A stretch of DNA of 7,410 nt. Origin: Syntrophorhabdus sp. PtaB.Bin184 (GTDB lineage Bacteria > Desulfobacterota > Syntrophorhabdia > Syntrophorhabdales > Syntrophorhabdaceae). Numbering within the stretch: position 1 is the stretch's first letter; each line of letters starts with the position of its first letter. The notes under the pieces are model-generated. The model did no database searches, was not told the DNA's origin, and worked only from the letters and a program-made list of their open reading frames with translations. Position numbers and translations under genes: made by a program. This document shows positions 1 through 5,535 of this stretch, in pieces. The stretch is from positions 1 through 7,410 of the forward strand of contig MVQQ01000240.1 of assembly GCA_002067555.1 (NCBI GenBank), given 5' to 3'.

Positions 1-95
1 GAGAGAGATGTGAGGTGAAAGAAAAAGAGAGCTGGTAGACATTAACTGTTGACTTTTATCATAGCAACCGCTTGAGCGTCGGGAAGAACTACAAA

Positions 96-151
96 TCCTA
101 TAAGTCCTAGGTGTCCTATAGGTCTTATAGTGGTCTTATAGGTCCTATTCC
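96..151. repeat. Degenerate 9-bp tandem repeat array
   Basis: Six consecutive units of consensus TCYTATAGG can be read: TCCTATAAG, TCCTAGGTG, TCCTATAGG, TCTTATAGTGG (two bases longer), TCTTATAGG and TCCTATTCC. The array ends only a few bases beyond the carB terminator. Several units are partly self-complementary (CCTATAGG), so the array could form small hairpins. A single inverted copy of the core, CTATAGGAC, is seen at 6180-6188 in another spacer. No function is known to me; a dispersed intergenic repeat is the simplest reading. Confidence 0.7.
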
Positions 152-153
152 AG

Positions 154-198
154 AAAAAGCCGCAGCCCCTGTACATCCCAAAGTATGGACAGGGGCTG
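154..198 (-). terminator. Rho-independent terminator of carB (possibly bidirectional)
   Basis: A perfect 10-bp stem pairs CAGCCCCTGT (163-172) with ACAGGGGCTG (189-198). After one mismatch the stem continues with CAT/ATG, leaving an 8-base loop. On the minus strand it starts five bases after the carB stop codon and is followed by CGGC and a run of five U (154-158). On the plus strand the stem is followed by TTCTTTT, so it could also stop transcription coming from the left. Confidence 0.85.
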
Positions 199-203
199 TT
201 CTT

Positions 204-3200
204 TTACTTTATCGCCTTGTGGTAGGATTGGAGAGATTTTACCTTGATCTCGCCCTTTTTGGCCAGGGAGGCCTTTATGCCTTCGGCGGTTGCCTTTGCG
301 GCGGCCGTTGTGGTGATATAGGGTATCTTGTACTTGATGGCTGTCTTTCGGATGTAGGAATCGTCATACTTGCTGTTCTTGCCCGATGGCGTGTTGATGA
401 CGAGGTTGATCTCCTTGTTGTGGATGGCGTCGACGATGTTGGGCCGGCCCTCGTGCACCTTCTTGATCTGGGTGTTCTTCACGCCCTTTTCGGTGAGGAA
501 CCGGTGCGTCCCCTCGGTGGCGACGATGGTGAATCCCAGCTTGACAAGCTGTTTCGCGACGTCGATGATGTCTTCCTTGTCGCGGTCCACAACTGTGATG
601 AGAACGTTGCCCGATTGGGGGAGCTTCTGACCGGCCGCCTCCTGGGATTTCGCGAAGGCGAGCCCGAAAGAGCCTGCCATGCCCAGGACCTCGCCGGTGG
701 ACTTCATCTCCGGGCCGAGGGTCGGGTCGACCTCGGGGAACATGTTGAAGGGGAAAACGGCCTCCTTGACGCCCACATGGGGGTATGTCTTCTGCGTGAG
801 GTCCATGTCCTTGAGCTTTTTGCCCAGCATCAGCTGTGTCGCTATGCGGGCCATCTGGACGCCCGTCACCTTGGAGACAAGCGGTACCGTCCGTGACGCC
901 CGGGGGTTCGCCTCTAGGATGTAGACCCTGTCGTTGGCGATGGCGTACTGGATGTTCATAAGACCCACGACCTTGAGTTCGATGGCGAGCTTCCTCGTGT
1001 ATTCATTGATGATGGCGATGTGTTCTTCCGACAGCGTTCTGGGGGGTATGACGCAGGCGCTGTCCCCGGAGTGTACACCGGCGAGCTCGATGTGTTCCAT
1101 GATGGAGGGAACAAAGGCGTCCACGCCGTCGGAGATGGCGTCCGCCTCGACCTCCACGGCGTTCTCCAGGAACTTGTCGATGAGGATGGGTCTGCCGGGC
1201 GAGATATCCACGGCAGCGTTCACGTAGGCCTTGAGCATCTCGTCATCGTAGACGACCTCCATGCCCCGTCCGCCGAGGACATAAGAGGGGCGCACCATGA
1301 GGGGGTAACCGATCCTGCGCGCGACCTGAAGAGCCTCTTCGAGAACAACGGCCGTGCCGCTCTCGGGCTGGGGGATGCCTATTTTCTTTATGATCTGGCT
1401 GAAGCGCTTGCGGTCTTCCGCGATATCGATGCTCTCCGGGGATGTCCCCAGGACGTTCACGCCTGCGTCTTCGAGCTGCCGTGCCAGATTGAGCGGGGTC
1501 TGCCCGCCGAACTGCACGATGGCCCCGACGGGTTTCTCCTTCTCGTAGATGCTCAGGACGTCTTCAACCGTAAGGGGCTCGAAATAGAGCTTGTCCGAGG
1601 TGTCGTAGTCGGTGGAGACCGTCTCGGGGTTGCAGTTGACCATGATGGACTCGTATCCCTCGTCGCGCAGGGTGAAGGCGGCATGGACACAGGTGTAGTC
1701 GAACTCTATCCCCTGGCCGATGCGGTTGGGACCGCCGCCGAGGATCATCACCTTCCTGCGGTCGCTCACCGTCACCTCGTCGGGGGCGTTATAGGTCGAG
1801 TAATAGTAGGCCGCGTCGGCGCCGCTGACAGGCACCCGGCACCATGTCTCATTCTTTCCGATGGCCTGCCGCCTCTTCCTGATATCCGTTTCCGGGACGT
1901 CGAGGAGGAACGAGAGATACCTGTCGGAGAACCCGTCCTCTTTTGCCTTCTTCAACAGGGCATCGGGAAGCCTGCCGCCCTTGTGACGGAGGATCTCCTC
2001 CTCGAGGTCGAGTATCTCCTTCATCTGCCCGATGAACCACCGCTTGATCTTCGTCTTCTCGTAGAGTTCGTCGATGGAGGCACCCTTACGCAGGGCCTCG
2101 TACATGATGAACTGCCGTTCAGAGGAGGGCTCGTTGAGCATACGCATCAGGTCGTCGAGGGGCAGCTGGTTGAAATTTTTCGCAAAACCGAGTCCGTATC
2201 GCTTTGTCTCCAGGGAACGGATCGCCTTCTGGAAGGCCTCCTTGTAAGTCTTGCCGATGCTCATCGCCTCGCCGACGGCCTTCATCTGGGTACCGAGCCT
2301 GTCCTCGGCCTCGCTGAACTTCTCGAAGGCCCACCGGGCGAACTTGATGACCACGTAGTCTCCCGAGGGGACGTATTCGTCGAGGCCCTTCCCGCGGTAG
2401 TAGGGAATGTCCTTCAGGGTGTAGCCGCCGGCCAGCTTGGCCGAGATGAAGGCGATGGGAAAGCCTGTCGCCTTCGACGCGAGGGCCGATGACCGGGAGG
2501 TTCTGGGATTGATCTCTATGACAACGATGCGGCCGGTGTCCGGATTGTGCGCGAACTGTATATTGGTGCCCCCGATGACCTCTATGGCTTCCACTATGCG
2601 GTAGGAGTAATCCTGGAGTTTTTTCTGGACCTCTTCAGAGATGGTGAGCATCGGCGCAGAGCAGAATGAGTCCCCCGTGTGAACGCCCATGGGGTCGATG
2701 TTCTCGATGAAGCAGACGGTGATCATCCTGTTATCCGCGTCGCGGACGACCTCGAGCTCCAGTTCTTCCCAGCCCACCACGGCTTCCTCGATGAGGATCT
2801 GCCCGATGAGACTGGCGGAGATACCCCGGCTCGCTATCGTCCTCAGCTCTTCCTTGTTGAAGGCTATGCCGCCTCCGGTACCCCCCATGGTATACGCGGG
2901 ACGGATGACGACGGGATATCCCAGTTTGTCCGCGATCTCGAGGGCCTCCTCCACGGAATAGGCGAGCGCGCTCTCGGGCATGGGGATATTGAGCTTCTTC
3001 ATGGTCTTCTTGAACTCGTCGCGGTCTTCGCCGCGCTCTATCGCGTCAGCCTGGACGCCTATGATGCGGACTCCGTGCTTTTCGAGTATCCCCCTGCGGG
3101 ACAGTTCCGCCGCAAGGTTGAGGCCCGTCTGCCCGCCCAGGTTCGGGAGGAGTCCCTGGGGCTTTTCCTTTTCAATGATCTTCTCGAGAACGTCGATGGT

Positions 3201-3416
3201 GAGGGGTTCGACGTACGTGTAGTCAGCCATCCCGGGGTCGGTCATGATCGTCGCGGGGTTGGAGTTGACGAGGACTATTTTGTAGCCGGCGGCCCTTAAG
3301 GCCTTGCAGGCCTGGGTACCGGAGTAGTCGAACTCGCAGGCCTGCCCGATGATGATGGGACCGGAGCCGATGATGAGAACCTTGTCGATGCCTTTTATCC
3401 TGGGAGGTTTTTTCAT
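204..3416 (-). CDS. carB: Carbamoyl-phosphate synthase large subunit
   Basis: This 1070-residue protein makes carbamoyl phosphate from bicarbonate, ammonia and two ATP, feeding pyrimidine and arginine synthesis in the cytoplasm; CarA normally supplies ammonia from glutamine. Length matches the family (E. coli about 1073). Visible domains are: first carboxyphosphate ATP-grasp half (about 1-400, with GSGPIIIGQ at 17-25, RPAYTMGGTGGG at 172-183 and metal-binding ExN at E301/N303), oligomerisation region (about 400-555), second carbamate-kinase half (about 556-935, GGGPNRIGQG, RPSYVLGGRG at 709-718, E835/N837), and a C-terminal MGS-like allosteric domain (about 936-1070, ATEGT at 966-970, NTPSGK at 1008-1013). 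The ATG is preceded by AAGGAAA 11 bases upstream and by a good promoter. The neighbour upstream is an Lgt-like gene rather than carA, so carA must lie elsewhere. The product is certain; all key motifs look intact. Confidence 0.98.
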   Translation of the reverse strand: MKKPPRIKGIDKVLIIGSGPIIIGQACEFDYSGTQACKALRAAGYKIVLVNSNPATIMTDPGMADYTYVEPLTIDVLEKIIEKEKPQGLLPNLGGQTGLNLAAELSRRGILEKHGVRIIGVQADAIERGEDRDEFKKTMKKLNIPMPESALAYSVEEALEIADKLGYPVVIRPAYTMGGTGGGIAFNKEELRTIASRGISASLIGQILIEEAVVGWEELELEVVRDADNRMITVCFIENIDPMGVHTGDSFCSAPMLTISEEVQKKLQDYSYRIVEAIEVIGGTNIQFAHNPDTGRIVVIEINPRTSRSSALASKATGFPIAFISAKLAGGYTLKDIPYYRGKGLDEYVPSGDYVVIKFARWAFEKFSEAEDRLGTQMKAVGEAMSIGKTYKEAFQKAIRSLETKRYGLGFAKNFNQLPLDDLMRMLNEPSSERQFIMYEALRKGASIDELYEKTKIKRWFIGQMKEILDLEEEILRHKGGRLPDALLKKAKEDGFSDRYLSFLLDVPETDIRKRRQAIGKNETWCRVPVSGADAAYYYSTYNAPDEVTVSDRRKVMILGGGPNRIGQGIEFDYTCVHAAFTLRDEGYESIMVNCNPETVSTDYDTSDKLYFEPLTVEDVLSIYEKEKPVGAIVQFGGQTPLNLARQLEDAGVNVLGTSPESIDIAEDRKRFSQIIKKIGIPQPESGTAVVLEEALQVARRIGYPLMVRPSYVLGGRGMEVVYDDEMLKAYVNAAVDISPGRPILIDKFLENAVEVEADAISDGVDAFVPSIMEHIELAGVHSGDSACVIPPRTLSEEHIAIINEYTRKLAIELKVVGLMNIQYAIANDRVYILEANPRASRTVPLVSKVTGVQMARIATQLMLGKKLKDMDLTQKTYPHVGVKEAVFPFNMFPEVDPTLGPEMKSTGEVLGMAGSFGLAFAKSQEAAGQKLPQSGNVLITVVDRDKEDIIDVAKQLVKLGFTIVATEGTHRFLTEKGVKNTQIKKVHEGRPNIVDAIHNKEINLVINTPSGKNSKYDDSYIRKTAIKYKIPYITTTAAAKATAEGIKASLAKKGEIKVKSLQSYHKAIK

Positions 3417-3446
3417 TGCGGGGATTTCCTTTCGGATTTGCTCTGC

Positions 3447-3475
3447 ATCGTAACAGAACGGTGGCGGTCAGTCAA
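3447..3475 (-). promoter_or_regulatory. Sigma70-type promoter of carB
   Basis: Read on the minus strand: -35 TTGACT (3470-3475), a 17-base spacer, and -10 TACGAT (3447-3452). Transcription would start near 3440, leaving a leader of about 24 bases, too short for an attenuator or riboswitch. Just upstream are two TTTCAAA copies in a 10-bp period (3480-3486 and 3490-3496, plus-strand reading), a possible but unproven activator or AT-rich upstream element. Confidence 0.7.
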
Positions 3476-3514
3476 GCGTTTTCAAAGGATTTCAAATCTT
3501 GGTAACCGGTGGAG

Positions 3515-3556
3515 AAAAAAAGACAATAACCGATGAAAAAGACAAAGATCATTGGT
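3515..3556 (-). terminator. Weak candidate terminator after the Lgt-like gene
   Basis: Eight-base arms (TCATTGGT 3549-3556 and ACCGATGA 3529-3536, plus-strand reading) pair with one mismatch around a 12-base loop. On the minus-strand transcript they are followed by UAUUGUC and a seven-base U run (3515-3521). The stem is AU-rich and imperfect and the U run is offset by eight bases, so this is only plausible. Its position between the Lgt-like stop and the carB promoter supports separate transcription. Confidence 0.35.
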
Positions 3557-3566
3557 CATTCTTCTC

Positions 3567-4487
3567 TTACAGCAAAGCAAGGTTGTAAAGCCACTGCCGG
3601 CTCCATCCACCGGGGATGGTGAGACAGAAAAGAAGGATCGCCAGGAAGAGCAGTATCCTGAAGAAGGTCCCCGTATTGAGGCGGGAAGGGATCGTTGCGA
3701 TCAGCGACGCCGGTGCGAAACGCAGGGTGCTGAGCTCCGTGGTCTTCCTGGAAGCCCTTCGTGTCGAACTGGCTATCAGCAAAAGGCCGATGAGGGCCAT
3801 GAGAGCGTTCAGGTAACAGCCGGTACCGATGCTTCTGAAGAGAGCCCCGGGGGCCTGGAAGATGTCTATGATCAGGTCGAAGATCCCGCACCACAGCATG
3901 AAATGGCCGAGGAGCCTGCCCTGTCCCTGCGTGCCCCGACGTCCCACGACAAGGAGGATCAGCATGAGGATGAAGCACTTGAACACCTCGTAAAGAGCAA
4001 CGGGGTGCCGGAAGCCCTCGACGTGGGGGAATTTCACCGCCCACCACGCCGTGGTCACGTAGCCGTAGACCTCTCCGTTCAAATGGCCGCCGAGGCGCAC
4101 AAGCGCGAGGAGAAAGGCGAAGGGTATGACCAGCTCGTCGGCGAGGAGGAGAAAACTCTTCCTGTGGATAATGCAGAAGAGGCTCACTCCTGCCAGCGCT
4201 CCAACCATGACCCCTTCGTAAGCCATGCCTCCCTTCCAGAAGGCGAAGACCTCGGAGTACCTGCCGCGGAAGATCTCCAATTCGTAAACAAGGATCTGGA
4301 AAGCGCGTCCAGCGACAAGGCAGGACAGGGAGAAGATGAGAGAAAGGTCCACGACCTGTCTCGACGACAGGCCGGCATAACTGCGCCGCAGCATCATCCA
4401 GAGGAAGACGGCGGAGAATCCAAGGGCAAAGGCAAGTCCGTAATACCAGAGCCTTACCCCCCAGACCTCGGCAAGCAAAGGATCCAC
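3567..4487 (-). CDS. Lgt-family membrane protein lacking canonical catalytic residues
   Basis: Genuine Lgt moves diacylglyceryl from phosphatidylglycerol to the lipobox cysteine of prolipoproteins in the inner membrane. This 306-residue protein shows the family layout: N-terminal VDP...WYYGLAFALGF, GGMAYEG (86-92), RLGGHLNGEVYG (131-142), RHPVALYE (160-167) and a late GIFDLIIDIF (201-210), with about seven hydrophobic segments. However, the motif His (E. coli H103) is Glu91, the first Asn of RxGN (N146) is Gly, and the late Arg (R239) is Asp204; R131 (E. coli R143) and NGE (137-139) remain. A tail of about 65 residues beyond the usual end contains a basic stretch and an extra hydrophobic segment (277-292). 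The start chosen is GTG at 4487, without a good ribosome site; the frame is open to 4535. It lies alone between rubredoxin and carB. Lgt ancestry is fairly clear; transferase activity is doubtful and the true substrate unknown. Confidence 0.8.
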   Translation of the reverse strand: MDPLLAEVWGVRLWYYGLAFALGFSAVFLWMMLRRSYAGLSSRQVVDLSLIFSLSCLVAGRAFQILVYELEIFRGRYSEVFAFWKGGMAYEGVMVGALAGVSLFCIIHRKSFLLLADELVIPFAFLLALVRLGGHLNGEVYGYVTTAWWAVKFPHVEGFRHPVALYEVFKCFILMLILLVVGRRGTQGQGRLLGHFMLWCGIFDLIIDIFQAPGALFRSIGTGCYLNALMALIGLLLIASSTRRASRKTTELSTLRFAPASLIATIPSRLNTGTFFRILLFLAILLFCLTIPGGWSRQWLYNLALL

Positions 4488-4514
4488 ATTCAGGACAAAA
4501 GGACCTTCGAAAGT

Positions 4515-4527
4515 GATCGCAACCTCC
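4515..4527 (-). promoter_or_regulatory. Possible ribosome binding site and upstream start of the Lgt-like gene
   Basis: On the minus strand, GGAGG (4523-4527) lies five bases before an in-frame ATC codon (4515-4517). The codons between it and the GTG at 4487 read ITFEGPFVLN, leading straight into VDPLLAEVW, which resembles a natural Lgt N-terminus. ATC is not a normal start codon, so this may be an ATG altered by mutation or sequence error, or a chance GGAGG. Further upstream, a TTGACA at 4589-4594 could be a -35 box, but I see no convincing -10. Confidence 0.35.
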
Positions 4528-4605
4528 GCCGCATGTTATTGAACAAGAATCTTATTTTTCTGTACTTCTACTACTAGCGACACATTCCTGTCAACCCAAA
4601 AAGAC

Positions 4606-4691
4606 GGTCACAGGTCACAGGTCTCACGTCACAGGTTCAAAGGCCGAAGAACCGTCGCAAGTCTCAGGTCCCAAGTCACAGGTTCAAAGGC
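4606..4691. repeat. Heptanucleotide tandem repeat array
   Basis: Units in strict 7-bp phase are GGTCACA, GGTCACA, GGTCTCA, CGTCACA, GGTTCAA (4606-4640) and, after a short gap, CGTCGCA, AGTCTCA, GGTCCCA, AGTCACA, GGTTCAA (4653-4687). The consensus is about RGTCNCA. A 17-bp exact direct repeat, GTCACAGGTTCAAAGGC, occurs at 4628-4644 and 4675-4691, 47 bp apart, showing that a multi-unit block was duplicated. Two units in opposite orientation (GGCGACC, TGCGACC) follow at 4773-4786. The same heptamer builds the inverted-repeat element at 6215-6372. It resembles the short tandemly repeated sequences known in some bacterial genomes; function unknown. Confidence 0.75.
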
Positions 4692-4711
4692 ACAAAAAGA
4701 TTCGTCGCCGG

Positions 4712-4745
4712 GTCAACAATTGCACCAGTCAATAGTTGCGTTGAC
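4712..4745. repeat. Imperfect inverted repeat in spacer
   Basis: CAACAATTG (4714-4722) and CAATAGTTG (4730-4738) pair with one mismatch around a 7-base loop; GTCAAC (4712-4717) could alternatively pair with GTTGAC (4740-4745). It sits between the forward and inverted heptamer units and may be part of the same repeat element. There is no U run, so it is not a terminator. Confidence 0.35.
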
Positions 4746-4801
4746 AGCCCGCCCCCTTCGCGGTCTCTGTTTGGCGACCTGCGACCTGCTTTAAGATGAA
4801 C

Positions 4802-4860
4802 CCCTCCCGTTGCGGGAGGGAATTGGGGTAGTGAAAAAAATGGGGTAAGGGTAAAAGGGG
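4802..4860. other. GC hairpin plus G-run tract after the rubredoxin gene
   Basis: CCCTCCCG (4802-4809) and CGGGAGGG (4813-4820) form a perfect 8-bp stem with a 3-base loop. To its right on the plus strand are G runs at 4825-4828, 4842-4845, 4849-4851 and 4857-4860, enough for a loose G-quadruplex on the strand that is template for rubredoxin. The minus-strand transcript reaches this tract right after the rubredoxin stop. No U run follows the stem in either direction, so it may stabilise the mRNA 3' end or be a dispersed repeat rather than an intrinsic terminator. Confidence 0.5.
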
Positions 4861-4863
4861 CGG

Positions 4864-4992
4864 TTATGATTCGGATTCGCTTTTCGGGGCGTTGCAGATG
4901 GGACAGGACCAGTCATCCGGAAGTTGCTCGAAGGGCACTTTCTCGACCTTTTCATCGTACTGGTAACCACAGACGGAACATGTCCAGACCAT
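4864..4992 (-). CDS. Rubredoxin
   Basis: A 42-residue cytoplasmic redox protein that binds one iron through four cysteines and passes single electrons to partners such as rubrerythrin-type peroxidases. The translated sequence shows CSVCGYQYD at 5-13 and LPDDWSCPICNAP at 24-36, i.e. the two CxxC knuckles (C5, C8, C30, C33) with the usual aromatic residues Y10 and W28. Rubredoxins are usually 45-55 residues, so this is a slightly short version: the loop between the knuckles is compact. The ATG at 4992 has an excellent ribosome site (AGAGGAGG, five bases before the start). It starts 14 bp after the perR stop codon, so the two are almost certainly one operon, and the pairing suggests an electron donor in peroxide defence. 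No separate promoter is visible. Confidence 0.93.
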   Translation of the reverse strand: MVWTCSVCGYQYDEKVEKVPFEQLPDDWSCPICNAPKSESES

Positions 4993-5006
4993 AAGATCCT
5001 CCTCTA

Positions 5007-5405
5007 TTATTGATTTCTCTCTGTCGTTCCTTTTTGCTCGTCGGAGCAGGATTTACATATCCCGTAAAAGTCGACACGGTTGCCGACGATCTCGAACCCC
5101 TGTGTCTGCCCATCGGGCAGGGTCAGGGGAAAGTCGACGAAGACATCCACGATGGCCTTGCACCTGATGCACATAAGATGATGATGGGGCTCAGGGTTCG
5201 GATCAAAACGCTTCTTCCCCCGGTCTATAGAAAGCTCGATGACAGCCCCCTTTTCTTTCAGGGCCTCCAGTGTGTTGTACACTGTGGCCAGAGACATCGT
5301 GGGGAACCGTTCCCTCAGGGCCCCGTATATGTCTGCCGCACTGGGGTGGCACGTGTTGCCGTCGAGGTATTTCATGATCGCCATCCTCTGAGGGGTCATC
5401 TTCAT
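5007..5405 (-). CDS. perR: PerR-type peroxide-sensing regulator (Fur family)
   Basis: A 132-residue Fur-family repressor: an N-terminal winged helix (MTPQRMAIMKYL, then HPSAADIY and the recognition helix SLATVYNTLEAL) and a C-terminal metal-binding dimer domain. Every regulatory ligand of Bacillus PerR has a counterpart at matching spacing: H20, D68 (RFD), H74, H76 and D87 (IVD), the Asp that typically separates PerR from Fur, where Glu is common. Two CxxC pairs (C79/C82 and C117/C120) form the structural zinc site. With iron bound, such proteins are oxidised by peroxide at the His ligands and release DNA. The frame is open upstream to a TTG at 5450, but the promoter would start RNA at about 5451, so I prefer the ATG at 5405; neither has a good ribosome site. 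Rubredoxin follows and a rubrerythrin-like gene precedes it, as expected for a peroxide regulon of an anaerobe. Confidence 0.9.
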   Translation of the reverse strand: MKMTPQRMAIMKYLDGNTCHPSAADIYGALRERFPTMSLATVYNTLEALKEKGAVIELSIDRGKKRFDPNPEPHHHLMCIRCKAIVDVFVDFPLTLPDGQTQGFEIVGNRVDFYGICKSCSDEQKGTTERNQ

Positions 5406-5457
5406 ACTCTTGCTGTGGGAACCGCCTACCTTGTCAATAATAACTCTCAACTCAGAA

Positions 5458-5487
5458 AATATACTAAGTAATAACCATTCTTGTCAA
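5458..5487 (-). promoter_or_regulatory. Sigma70-type promoter of perR-rubredoxin
   Basis: Minus-strand reading gives a consensus -35 TTGACA (5482-5487), an 18-base spacer and -10 TATATT (5458-5463). The predicted RNA start near 5451 leaves a leader of about 45 bases before the ATG at 5405. The -35 box overlaps an inverted repeat (5485-5508), and an identical octamer TTGACAAG occurs 50 bp downstream (5430-5437), fitting autoregulation by a repressor. Confidence 0.75.
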
Positions 5488-5508
5488 GTATTAATTAGAA
5501 GATACTTG
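5485..5508. promoter_or_regulatory. Inverted repeat overlapping the perR -35 box, candidate operator
   Basis: CAAGTAT (5485-5491) and ATACTTG (5502-5508) are perfect 7-bp arms separated by a 10-base AT-rich centre (TAATTAGAAG). It overlaps the last three bases of the -35 box, where a bound repressor would block RNA polymerase. It does not match the Bacillus Per box (TTATAATNATTATAA) well, so if PerR binds here it uses a different motif. A chance palindrome in AT-rich DNA is possible. Confidence 0.5.
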
Positions 5509-5535
5509 CATCCAATGGAAAGATTTGTTCCTCCC

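Noticed and set aside
1..95. Left edge scanned for a gene end, promoter or RNA
   Set aside because: Only a lone TTGACT near 50 with no -10 at proper spacing; nothing supportable.
1020..2492. Long open frame on the plus strand (490 codons) opposite carB
   Set aside because: It is the antisense shadow of carB in GC-rich DNA: no recognisable domain, and the minus-strand frame there has all CarB motifs.
3552..4577. Plus-strand open frame of 341 codons opposite the Lgt-like gene
   Set aside because: The product is highly charged and low complexity without motifs, typical of a frame opposite a hydrophobic membrane protein; the minus frame has clear family motifs.
4606..4691. Heptamer array considered as a CRISPR array
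   Set aside because: Units are 7 bp, contiguous and without unique spacers; no cas genes nearby.
4802..4820. Hairpin after rubredoxin considered as intrinsic terminator
   Set aside because: The stem is strong but no U run follows it in either direction.
5010..5471. 153-codon plus-strand frame opposite perR
   Set aside because: Antisense to perR, whose metal ligands and cysteine pairs are all in place; no independent support.
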